Below are positions 44,201-51,395 of a stretch of DNA of 64,000 bases, piece after piece (position 1 is the stretch's first letter; every line of letters starts with the position of its first letter). A program made the translations under genes and the position numbers. The DNA is from CALSMU01 sp965230225. GTDB lineage: Bacteria; Bacteroidota; Bacteroidia; Flavobacteriales_D; Parvicellaceae. The stretch spans positions 248,001 through 312,000 of the forward strand of contig CBDDKM010000003.1 in the NCBI GenBank assembly GCA_965230225.1, read 5' to 3'. The notes beneath the pieces are model-generated. The model searched no databases and was not told the DNA's origin. It saw only the letters and a list, made by a program, of their open reading frames with translations.

Positions 44201-44557
44201 GTTTTTAGAAACGTAGGGGTTGCTGTTCAGGAAAAGCAGGGGTTTGGTATGTATAATACATCAGAACTGGTTAAGGAGCTATTTACCGATTTAAGAAGAG
44301 GTACAGGGGCAACAGTTATTTCCAGTGCCGGCGGAGCAGAGCTAGCTATGGAAAGTGAGCAATGGAAAAATGGATTGTTTACTTATTGCCTACTCAACGG
44401 TTTAAAAGGTGATTTAGCCGATTTAAATGATGATGGAAAGGTGCTGCTATCCGAACTCCAGCAGTACGTTGTAGAATCGGTTACTAAGCTTTCCGGAGGA
44501 AGACAAATTCCAACCTCCAGAATGGAAAATCATACATTGGATTACAGACTTTGGTAG
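41279..44557 (+). CDS. Exported WD40-repeat protein with a C-terminal caspase-like protease domain
   Basis: Large protein of 1092 residues with a signal peptide (MIFRLLSLILIFSVGAVFAQ). Residues 30-640 form WD40 repeats, probably two seven-bladed propellers (for example GHFETINAVAFSPDAKFLA, ASGGKDNKIIIWDLKTGK, LKGHDDHVKALEFSPKGN). Residues 640-810 hold a linker and an Ig-like segment. Residues 819-1085 form a peptidase C14 (caspase/metacaspase) domain: PTLYLLSIGASEFKES, catalytic His901 in FIAGHGVLNQ and catalytic Cys951 in LFMDTCHSGELD, with GATVISSAGGAELAMES later. Both catalytic residues are present, so the protease is likely active, with Arg/Lys or Asp specificity unknown. The signal peptide places it in the periplasm or outside, unusual for caspase-like enzymes. 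It could be a sensor-protease activated by ligand binding to the propellers. Confidence 0.88.
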   Translation: MIFRLLSLILIFSVGAVFAQKNVELVVQSGHFETINAVAFSPDAKFLASGGKDNKIIIWDLKTGKEFRELKSHEKGVKNLLFTQDGKRLISGGDSRDRKLVVWDWQTGKIIWEKENATGNSVEAMAISNSGKYLACGTYTQLTMWNLETGELIYELEKDRNLPDNQIINHSVESILFSPDDEFFVMGVYGKGVMIKNTSDGAHIGFLNVKEHECGNMAMAWKNKGKSLLVSGSNDNITIWDIESKKLLEKFENNGRGRPCPCRFNSDASQFASACSGDIHLMDIKLKQPIYELRDVWTRATESISISANNQFIAISGEDQNDNSGIKIYNLKTQQMIKELSGYANAITSLDFNEQGSKLAVGSKNRYARIWDLISGKGFKNYSEEIYVEGDVYSDVKFGHNGEKLFQGIQHSFWVWEVESTSFVHHGRDGGSGNHHMAMSRNGKYMALNSPKLFDQKSYEKLAQLERPRLQSKSVSFAHDSKTMYAGGWKEIKVYHVGKEESERTLEADGYVETIRPYKNNDQLLIDDHGTIKIIELKEGTVTKEFEERMTLPALSKDEKFIATTNKNHEVLVFDAESGDKLWTLKGHDDHVKALEFSPKGNILASGSDDTKIIFWNYKTGEQIATLLALDKEDFIMVTPDNYYMTSKGGVNGVAFRLGNKVFPFEQFDLHYNRPDIVLKRIGLASEELIKAYELSYQKRLKKAGFSSDNFEEHFEVPELEIINSSGIGIETNEASLTLNISASDLSYNLDRILIWNNDVPVKGSLGMSLLKQSTKEYKGEIEIPLATGNNKIQLSVMNTNGVESYKETVEIFRNSSAKKPTLYLLSIGASEFKESEYNLHYAGKDASDIAAAFQVSEVYESVKSKILVGDQVTRENVLAQRSFLNQAGIDDVVMIFIAGHGVLNQQLDYYFATHNMSFDVPAKEGVSYQEIESLLDGLKSLRKLLFMDTCHSGELDKEDVEESMAMNETDGDIVFRNVGVAVQEKQGFGMYNTSELVKELFTDLRRGTGATVISSAGGAELAMESEQWKNGLFTYCLLNGLKGDLADLNDDGKVLLSELQQYVVESVTKLSGGRQIPTSRMENHTLDYRLW

Positions 44558-44560
44558 TCA

Positions 44561-47005
44561 TTATATTTCTCCTGCAACCGCTTCGCTTACATTGATGATA
44601 TGATCTCCAACTTTTTCGTAAGAAGAGAATAAATCATTGTAGATTAACGAACTATGCATGTTGTAATCTTCGGCTTTCATAGAAGCCATATGCTGCTTTC
44701 TTAACTTGTTTCTTAACTTATTAATCTCATTCTCCTTTGCACGAGCAGCTTCCATCGAAATAGATCCGTAATTTTCTTTAAGGTTCTTATTCATTATGCT
44801 GAAAGCTTCTGCAACCAGTTTAGACATTTGGTTAATACCATCTCTTTGCTCAGGAGTAAACCACCTTTTCTCTTGTTCCTTGCGCTCAAGTGTTTTACTC
44901 ATTTGGTAATAAATGTCTCCAATTCTTTCAAGATCATTTGAAATGCTTAACATTCCTCTCATTCTTATAGAAGCATCTTCACTCATTTCTAAAGTGGCTG
45001 CTCTTCCTAAATAAGTTGCAATTTCGATTTCAACTCTATCCGTTATTTCCTCGTATTTAGCAATTTTCTTGTACATTTTGCTCTTCTCTTTACGATCAGG
45101 AGAGTTCAATAGTACATCGGCAAATTTGTTGATTCTAGCGGTTACTTCACCAAACTTGGAGACTTCCTTTTTGGCTTCTACTATACATATTTCTGCAGTG
45201 GACCCTATTGGCCCTCCTATGAAATCCAGTTTGAACTCTTCATCAGCTTCCCCTTTTGATTTTACTGATCTTTCGGCTAACGATACCAATTGAGGTACAA
45301 ATCCAAGAAGTAAAATTACATTTAATGAGTTAAAGGAAGTGTGGAAAATGGCTAATCCAACGTTTGCAGCAGCTGGATCGCTGTAGGGATCACCATCCAT
45401 AAACATGGCTATTCCATCTAGTATAAATGGGAACAGTAATATGGCCCATGTAACCCCAATTACATTAAATAAGGAGTGAATTCTGGCGGATCGCTTTGCA
45501 TGAACATTTCCAATTAATGAGGCGAGCTCTGCTGTAATAGTCGTACCAATGTTCTCTCCTAAAATCATGGCTGATGCCACTTCAAATGGAAGTACTCCAC
45601 CGCTAACAAGAATCATAGTTAAAGCCATTGCAGCAGATGAAGATTGAATTACCACCGTAACTAATGCTCCTAAACCAACAAACATAACCGGCCCGTACCA
45701 TACATCTTTAAAATCGATAAAAAATTGTACGATTGGAGAATCAGGGCTTAGAGATGGTACATTTTCTTTCAATAATCCCAATCCCATAAACAGTAAAGCA
45801 AACCCAATAACCGCTGTACCCCAATATTTAAGTTTACCTTTTCCGAAGAATAGCATGGTTGCTCCAAATGCAATAAAGATTAAAGCGTAACTAGACAGAC
45901 TTAATTTAAAACCAAGGATTAGGATTAACCAGGCAGTAATAGTAGTACCAATATTAGCTCCCATCATTACTCCGGCAGATTGTCTTAGGTTCATTAATCC
46001 TGCATTAACAAAACTAACCGTCATTACCGTAGTTACGGAAGAAGACTGTACTAATGAGGTAATACCAAAACCGGTAAATACACCTTTAACACGGTTAGAG
46101 GTTATAGCACTCAACATTCCTCTTAGCTTATTACCTGCAGCTTGCTGAAGTCCCTCGCTCATGTTTTTCATTCCAAAGATAAACATGCACAAAGCACCCA
46201 ATAGAACTAAGATTTTAAATATTCCCCAGGCTCTTTTGGGCTTGAATGCTCCCTTGTCGTCTCCCTTACCGGACCAAATAATTTTTTCTCCTACAACCAA
46301 TCCCACTTTGTATTTATACTTTTCTCCACCAGATAAATCTTCCATTTTGTAAGCCACCTCGTTTATTGAGATAGGATCAGAAACGGTCCATGGTGCAACT
46401 TCAGAGTTAGCCTTATGCTGTTTAGCACCAATGTCTGTATTGTATTTAATTATGAAGTGGGCATCTGGATAATTTTCAATGATTTCGGATAGTAGATTGT
46501 TTTTTATTGCCCAAAGGATTTTAACACCTTCGGTTTTAGCAACAGCATATTTGTTGGTAAATAGATATGGGCTTAAACTATGAAAACTTTCTAATGTTGA
46601 TGAATAAGAAATGTCTGATTCGGAGTTACCTGTTCCAAGGTAATAGTCGAAAAAAGAATTTTCTGGTAAGCTATCTAGAACAATTGTACTATCGCTCCCT
46701 TCAACTATAATTTCTTGCCAGTTATTTTCTCCTTTTACAGAGTACTTTACTCCTACAAATTGATTGTTAATTTTATCATCCGCCCAATTCAATGTCACCT
46801 TACCATAGTCGTAAGGTTTTAGTGTTGTTTCGTGTTTGTGATTTTTAAACTCAAAATCGAAGTTTTCAAGTTGGACTGATACCATTGGCTTTTCCTCAAC
46901 TATCTTCGTTACTACAGAATCTGAAACAATTGAATCCTGAATACCCCAAACGGACACTAATGTGATAAGTTGAGAAAGAAGAACTAAACCAATTTTTTTC
47001 ATCAT
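44561..47005 (-). CDS. Na+/phosphate cotransporter family protein (NptA/PhoU-domain type) with an N-terminal extracytoplasmic domain
   Basis: Protein of 814 residues. Residues 1-21 form a signal sequence. Residues 30-250 form a beta-rich, partly fibronectin-III-like extracytoplasmic region (YGKVTLNWADDKINNQFVGV, then GGEKYKYKVGLVVGEKIIW). About ten membrane helices follow from residue 262, with the duplicated signature GANIGTTITAWLILIL and GENIGTTITAELA and two QSSS motifs (VQSSSVTTVMTV, IQSSSAAMALTM) that bind substrate and sodium. The C-terminal cytoplasmic part (about 600-810) is a PhoU-like helical domain (SISNDLERIGDIYYQMSKTL). It should couple Na+ entry to phosphate movement. The extra N-terminal domain is absent from the well-studied NptA. 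The gene converges with the caspase gene by 3 bases. Confidence 0.9.
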   Translation of the reverse strand: MMKKIGLVLLSQLITLVSVWGIQDSIVSDSVVTKIVEEKPMVSVQLENFDFEFKNHKHETTLKPYDYGKVTLNWADDKINNQFVGVKYSVKGENNWQEIIVEGSDSTIVLDSLPENSFFDYYLGTGNSESDISYSSTLESFHSLSPYLFTNKYAVAKTEGVKILWAIKNNLLSEIIENYPDAHFIIKYNTDIGAKQHKANSEVAPWTVSDPISINEVAYKMEDLSGGEKYKYKVGLVVGEKIIWSGKGDDKGAFKPKRAWGIFKILVLLGALCMFIFGMKNMSEGLQQAAGNKLRGMLSAITSNRVKGVFTGFGITSLVQSSSVTTVMTVSFVNAGLMNLRQSAGVMMGANIGTTITAWLILILGFKLSLSSYALIFIAFGATMLFFGKGKLKYWGTAVIGFALLFMGLGLLKENVPSLSPDSPIVQFFIDFKDVWYGPVMFVGLGALVTVVIQSSSAAMALTMILVSGGVLPFEVASAMILGENIGTTITAELASLIGNVHAKRSARIHSLFNVIGVTWAILLFPFILDGIAMFMDGDPYSDPAAANVGLAIFHTSFNSLNVILLLGFVPQLVSLAERSVKSKGEADEEFKLDFIGGPIGSTAEICIVEAKKEVSKFGEVTARINKFADVLLNSPDRKEKSKMYKKIAKYEEITDRVEIEIATYLGRAATLEMSEDASIRMRGMLSISNDLERIGDIYYQMSKTLERKEQEKRWFTPEQRDGINQMSKLVAEAFSIMNKNLKENYGSISMEAARAKENEINKLRNKLRKQHMASMKAEDYNMHSSLIYNDLFSSYEKVGDHIINVSEAVAGEI

Positions 47006-47336
47006 TTTACGTATTATTCAGCGAAATTATTCTTTTGCATTTACAATTATCATGGTTTCAATGTTAAGCTAATGTTAGCTTTAATCACTATAGCCAATAG
47101 TACTAGGAATAGTCAAAGGAGGGCGGGTGACTGTGATTAGTTTGTGTTAATTATATGTTAACAAATTAAGTAGTGAATTAACACAGTATTTACAATTAGC
47201 TTTAGGTCATTTAAACAGTCGCAAATATGTAAAGAATTCAATAATAAATTAGTGATTCGAGATAAGAATTTTCGGGTATTTGAAGTGATTGTTTTAGAGT
47301 TAATCTTAAATGTCAAATTCTTATTAATTTTGGAGG
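47006..47336. other. 331-base divergent intergenic region
   Basis: No gene or RNA is visible. The region holds two dyads. One is TTAAGCTAA-TG-TTAGCTTTAA near 47063-47084, a near-palindrome. The other is the longer one listed at 47143-47185. Promoters for the cotransporter (minus) and the helicase-nuclease (plus) must lie here, but none is clear enough to call. Confidence 0.5.
47143..47185. promoter_or_regulatory. Perfect 10-bp dyad upstream of the Na/phosphate cotransporter
   Basis: TGTGTTAATT (47143-47152) and AATTAACACA (47176-47185) are perfect complements with a 23-base spacer. Inside lies a smaller GTTAA-N7-TTAAC dyad. The distance to the cotransporter start is about 140 bases and to the helicase start about 150 bases. 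It may be an operator for either gene, perhaps phosphate-related. Confidence 0.35.
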
Positions 47337-50300
47337 ATGTCAGTGCCTGAAGCAAAGTACCCTTTAAAAATATATAGATCGTCTGCTGGGTCGGGAAAAA
47401 CGTATACTTTGGTTAAGGAGTACATTTCGATTGTACTTGGGGCTGAGCATCCAACTATTTTTAAGGAAATACTGGCTATCACTTTTACCAATAAAGCGGC
47501 TAATGAAATGAAAGAGCGTGTGTTAGAAACGCTGCATGCTCTTTGGAAAGGAAATGATACCAATTTATTGATGGATTATCAAGCATCTTTAGCTTTAGGA
47601 CCGGAAGAGATTAAAGAAAAATCGGGGGTAGCTTACAGAAATATCTTACACCATTACGGGCATTTCAATATACTTACCATCGATAAGTTTGTGCACCGAA
47701 TTATCCGTTCATTTACTCGAGAATTGGGACTGGAAATGAATTTTGAGGTGGAGTCGGATGTAGATATGTTTTTGCATCGAAGTATAGACCTTCTATTAAG
47801 TAAAGTGGGGGAAGAAGAAGAGCTTACCAATTACCTTGTTCAATTCTCAGAGCAATTAATAGAAGACAGTGAGACTGGGGATATTGAAAAGCAGTTATTG
47901 CGATTAACGGAGATACTGAAGAAAGAAAAAGGCCAGGCGTCTTTGGCATCTTTGCAAAATTTAAAACTATCTTTTTTTACTGAATTAAGGTCTAAATCCA
48001 TAGCTAGTCACAAGGTGACAGTAAAGAGGTTGGAAGAAAATATTGCCCTGTTTAATCAGTTTCTCCAAGACAGAGGAGTAGATTACACATTCTTTAAAGG
48101 AGGTGCAAGAAGTGGTTGGGGAAAGTTTATAAACAGTGTCTTAATAGATGGATTTGAAGGAGTAAAACTTACAGATAAGTCAATAGAAACACTCAGTAAC
48201 CAATTGGATCAGAGTGGATGGTATAAGAAAAGTGATGAGGATTGGGTTTCTTCCAATGGAATGGAAACTCAGGAATTTATGAGTACCATTCTCGAGAATA
48301 TTCAGAACATAGGCTTTTATAAAGAGTTTAATAGTCAGCTAATAGGTTTTTCCCTTCTAAACTCTGTTTACCAACTCCTCTCAAAGGTGAAAGAGGATAG
48401 TAACATTGTATTTATTAACGATTTCAATAAGATTATATCTGAGATAGTAAAAAACGAACCTGCACCATTTATTTATGAAAAAATAGGGGGTAGGTACAGG
48501 CATTATCTCATTGATGAATTTCAGGATACTTCTCAACTTCAATGGACCAATTTAGTCCCATTGGTGTATGACTCGCTGGCAGAAGGAAAAAGGAATTTGA
48601 TAGTAGGGGACGCTAAACAAGCAATATACAGATGGAGAGATGGTAATGTTCAGCAGTTTATTTCATTACCTGAGGTAGGAGGAGAATTTGTTCACTTAAG
48701 AGAAATTAATAGAATATTTGAATCGGCTGCCAGGGTGGATCATTTGGCTAATAATTATAGATCCTCAAAATCGGTAGTGGAGTTTAATAATAGGCTGTTT
48801 AAAAAGTTAGCAGAAGGCGAGGATGAAAAGATTCAACTCATTTATGATGGGGTAGAGCAACAAGTAACTAAATCGGATGAAGGGTATGTTAGTTATGATA
48901 TTCTAGATGAAGAAGAAGGGGCTGTAGAACAATCGATATTGGATACAGCCTACCAATATGTGTTGAACAGCAAAAATGATGGTTACCTCGATGGTGATAT
49001 AGCTATATTAGTGAGGAGCAAACGAGAAGGTGGAGTGATTGCAGAGTTCCTGAAAAACAAAGGAATGCCTGTAATTAGTATGGACAGTATTGTTTTGGGA
49101 AGTTCCGAAGAAGTGCAGTTTATTGTGTCTTTTTTATTGGGTATTACTAATCTGGATAACGAACATGCTATCGTGAGGTGCTTATCCTATTTAACGAGAC
49201 ATTCTTCTCTTACGGATGTATTTGATCAATGGCGAATTCCGCATCCAGAAAAAGAACAGTATACCATTGGAATCAATTTCGAAGGGTACTTAAAACAATG
49301 TTATAAAGAGTTTAATACAGCTTACTTTCATTCGCTGAACTTGTACGATAAGATTTGCTATGTTTCGGAACAATTTGGGATCAACAGGTATGATCCTTAT
49401 GTGGACCAATTGTTAAATACAGTACACCACTATTTACGTCGGAACTCTTCTAATGTATCTTCCTTTATTGAATATTTTGAACGAAAGAAAAATTCAATTC
49501 CAGTCAATCTGGGTAACGTTAGTAATGCTATTCAGGTAATGACCATTCACAAATCTAAGGGGTTGCAGTTCCCTGTGGTGTTAGTGCCCTTTGCAAGATG
49601 GGTAGATCGTCCTCCAGGTGCCGGAGAAAATACCTGGATCCAACACGAGAAGTTGGAAGAGATGAATCTTCCTCTGTACATAGCTCCATTATCTAAAAGC
49701 AGGTTAAAACACTACGATTTAGAAGAAGTTGCTGAAAAAGAAAAGGGAGAGATTATTTTGGATAACCTTAATCTTTACTATGTAGCTTTTACCAGGGCGA
49801 AAGATAGATTGCACATTATCTCCTCGGAAGGAAAAAAGAAAAACAGCAATGTTTATGGTAAAATCAACGAGCTTATAAAGCTTGAAGAAGGGTTTAATGA
49901 GGGCGAGAGGAGATTAGAAAAAGGACAGTTGGTAAAAAAGACAGAAAACCCCGTAGCAAGGATCAAACCTGAAAAAGGTGAGCAATTAACTTCCTGGAGA
50001 AATAAATTAAAATTAAGTCTTGATCGCGAAGCATTTAAGGAGGAGTTTCGAGATATTACAGAGGTGGAATTTGGGAATGCAGTTCACGAAATTCTTTCGG
50101 AACTATTATCTGTGGAGCAACTAGAGCAATGTGTATCTGCTTATTTTAGAGTTAGACACTTTTCTCCAGATGTGAAGGAAAAGGTGATTAACCAATTAAC
50201 AAAGGTTCTTGATTTGCCACAGGTGAAGAAATGGTTTGAGCCAGGGAGCGATAAAGTGTTCAATGAAAAAGAGATCATTACTAGTACAGGTGAGTTTTAT

Positions 50301-50483
50301 AGACCGGATAAGGTTTTGGTAAATGATCAGGAAGCTATTGTGATTGATTTTAAAACCGGGGAGGAGTCAAACAGGTATGAAAAACAAATAAATCAGTACG
50401 CAAGATTACTTCAAGAGATGGGATATACAGGAGTTAAGAAATACTTGTTGTATATTAACAGTGCAAAAATCGTTGAAGTATAA
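47337..50483 (+). CDS. AddA/RecB-like UvrD-family helicase-nuclease
   Basis: Protein of 1048 residues in superfamily 1A. Helicase motifs: Walker A SSAGSGKTYT (15-24), Ia ITFTNKAANEMKERV, II LIDEFQDTSQLQW, III VGDAKQAIYRWRDG, IV region NYRSSKSVVEFNN, V VMTIHKSKGLQFPVVLVPF and VI YVAFTRAKDRLHI. The C-terminal nuclease domain of the PD-(D/E)XK type has GNAVHEILSELL and IVIDFKTGEE, with D1004 and K1006. This domain set is AddA/RecB, acting in double-strand break repair. The partner AddB (or RecC) is not in this window. ATG 47337 directly follows GGAGG, too close for a normal Shine-Dalgarno role. The stop overlaps the next gene's start (TAATG). Confidence 0.93.
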   Translation: MSVPEAKYPLKIYRSSAGSGKTYTLVKEYISIVLGAEHPTIFKEILAITFTNKAANEMKERVLETLHALWKGNDTNLLMDYQASLALGPEEIKEKSGVAYRNILHHYGHFNILTIDKFVHRIIRSFTRELGLEMNFEVESDVDMFLHRSIDLLLSKVGEEEELTNYLVQFSEQLIEDSETGDIEKQLLRLTEILKKEKGQASLASLQNLKLSFFTELRSKSIASHKVTVKRLEENIALFNQFLQDRGVDYTFFKGGARSGWGKFINSVLIDGFEGVKLTDKSIETLSNQLDQSGWYKKSDEDWVSSNGMETQEFMSTILENIQNIGFYKEFNSQLIGFSLLNSVYQLLSKVKEDSNIVFINDFNKIISEIVKNEPAPFIYEKIGGRYRHYLIDEFQDTSQLQWTNLVPLVYDSLAEGKRNLIVGDAKQAIYRWRDGNVQQFISLPEVGGEFVHLREINRIFESAARVDHLANNYRSSKSVVEFNNRLFKKLAEGEDEKIQLIYDGVEQQVTKSDEGYVSYDILDEEEGAVEQSILDTAYQYVLNSKNDGYLDGDIAILVRSKREGGVIAEFLKNKGMPVISMDSIVLGSSEEVQFIVSFLLGITNLDNEHAIVRCLSYLTRHSSLTDVFDQWRIPHPEKEQYTIGINFEGYLKQCYKEFNTAYFHSLNLYDKICYVSEQFGINRYDPYVDQLLNTVHHYLRRNSSNVSSFIEYFERKKNSIPVNLGNVSNAIQVMTIHKSKGLQFPVVLVPFARWVDRPPGAGENTWIQHEKLEEMNLPLYIAPLSKSRLKHYDLEEVAEKEKGEIILDNLNLYYVAFTRAKDRLHIISSEGKKKNSNVYGKINELIKLEEGFNEGERRLEKGQLVKKTENPVARIKPEKGEQLTSWRNKLKLSLDREAFKEEFRDITEVEFGNAVHEILSELLSVEQLEQCVSAYFRVRHFSPDVKEKVINQLTKVLDLPQVKKWFEPGSDKVFNEKEIITSTGEFYRPDKVLVNDQEAIVIDFKTGEESNRYEKQINQYARLLQEMGYTGVKKYLLYINSAKIVEV

Positions 50484-51241
50484 TGTTTGATGATATACGA
50501 GGAGATACCCGGATTAAGCCTGTAATTTCATTTATACTGGCCTCTTGTATGGTAATCATTACCGTACTATGTATATTAATTCCACAGCTCAAAAGCCTGT
50601 ACGGAGTTAGTGATGGCCCTGCAATAAATTATATGATTCGACTTACCGTCCCGTTTCAACATGGATTTGATGATCTGTCTGCAGGGATACATTTGGGAAT
50701 TAATCTGGTCTTTATGTGGATCTTTGGAACCTTTTTAGAAAAAGTAATCGGTTCCTTTCGGTATTTAGTAATTACCCTAATTGCCTACCTGTTATACATA
50801 ATATTTCATAGAGTATTGCTATTGCTGGGAAATGGCTTTACTCCAATTATTCTTGCATATTCTGGTGTTATATTGGTGGTTCTTTCCGAGGGAAAGTATG
50901 TAAAAACCCGTAGTGTATTCGAAGATTACTATAAAACTCTACGTGGAGTATTAATGGCAGTGTGGATCATATTACCTTTTGTAATGGCCTTTGTGCCCAT
51001 GTATTTTGATTCAGGAGATAATCTGTTGATGCAGGCATTTTATGGGAATATTGTGCACGTGGTGGCTGGTATATCAGGAGTCGTTATGGGGTTCATTTAC
51101 AGAGGTCATATCAGGAGTAAGTTGATACAACACACTAGAAAAAGATACATCAAACACGATCGAATTGATCAGTTAGCGGTATATGCAGCACTTGGTTTCC
51201 CTTTATACCTGATACTGATCTTTTTTATTCACCCTTCGTAG
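50483..51241 (+). CDS. Rhomboid-like membrane protein
   Basis: Protein of 252 residues with six to seven membrane helices. Rhomboid-family landmarks: HxxxN in IHLGINLVFMW (H70, N74), FGTFLEKVIGSFRYL (the L1-loop region), a GxSG-like motif AYSG with Ser127, and a possible catalytic His192 in NIVHVVAGISG. In rhomboids the Ser and His in these positions form the catalytic dyad. The replacement of the first Gly by Ala (AYSG) is tolerated in some members. It may be an active intramembrane serine protease, or an inactive relative. The start overlaps the helicase-nuclease stop by one base, so the genes are coupled. A functional link is not known. The 3' end overlaps a truncated gene on the other strand by 17 bases. 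Confidence 0.65.
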   Translation: MFDDIRGDTRIKPVISFILASCMVIITVLCILIPQLKSLYGVSDGPAINYMIRLTVPFQHGFDDLSAGIHLGINLVFMWIFGTFLEKVIGSFRYLVITLIAYLLYIIFHRVLLLLGNGFTPIILAYSGVILVVLSEGKYVKTRSVFEDYYKTLRGVLMAVWIILPFVMAFVPMYFDSGDNLLMQAFYGNIVHVVAGISGVVMGFIYRGHIRSKLIQHTRKRYIKHDRIDQLAVYAALGFPLYLILIFFIHPS

Positions 51242-51395
51242 GAAGAACAGATTTTTTGTTGATTCGATCTGGGTAATCAGTTATGATTCCATCAATATCC
51301 AATTCAACTAGTTTTTGAGCTTTATCTAATTCATTGACCATCCAACTGAATACTTTCATTCCTTTAGAGTGAGCACTCTCGATAGACAATCTTAC
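51225..51395 (-). pseudogene. Truncated glycerophosphodiester phosphodiesterase (C-terminal fragment)
   Basis: On the minus strand an open frame of 56 codons between two stops (TGA 51398-51396 and TAA 51227-51225) reads SIESAHSKGMKVFSWMVN, then ELDIDGIITDYPDRINKK. This is the C-terminal end of a GDPD-type TIM barrel, where the G-x-x-V-x-x-W-x-V-N and GIDGIITDYPD blocks are diagnostic. The catalytic N-terminal HRG and E-x-D parts are missing. The fragment stops abruptly where the coding end of the glycosyltransferase gene begins (51392). It has no start codon of its own. It must be the remnant of a gene whose first part was replaced, or the mark of an assembly join. It is non-functional as it stands. 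Confidence 0.85.

Noticed and set aside
41279..44557. A defence island around the WD40-caspase gene
   Set aside because: Neighbours are der, a small lipoprotein and a Na/phosphate transporter. No nuclease, reverse transcriptase, CRISPR or other known defence partner is next to it, and the protein is exported.
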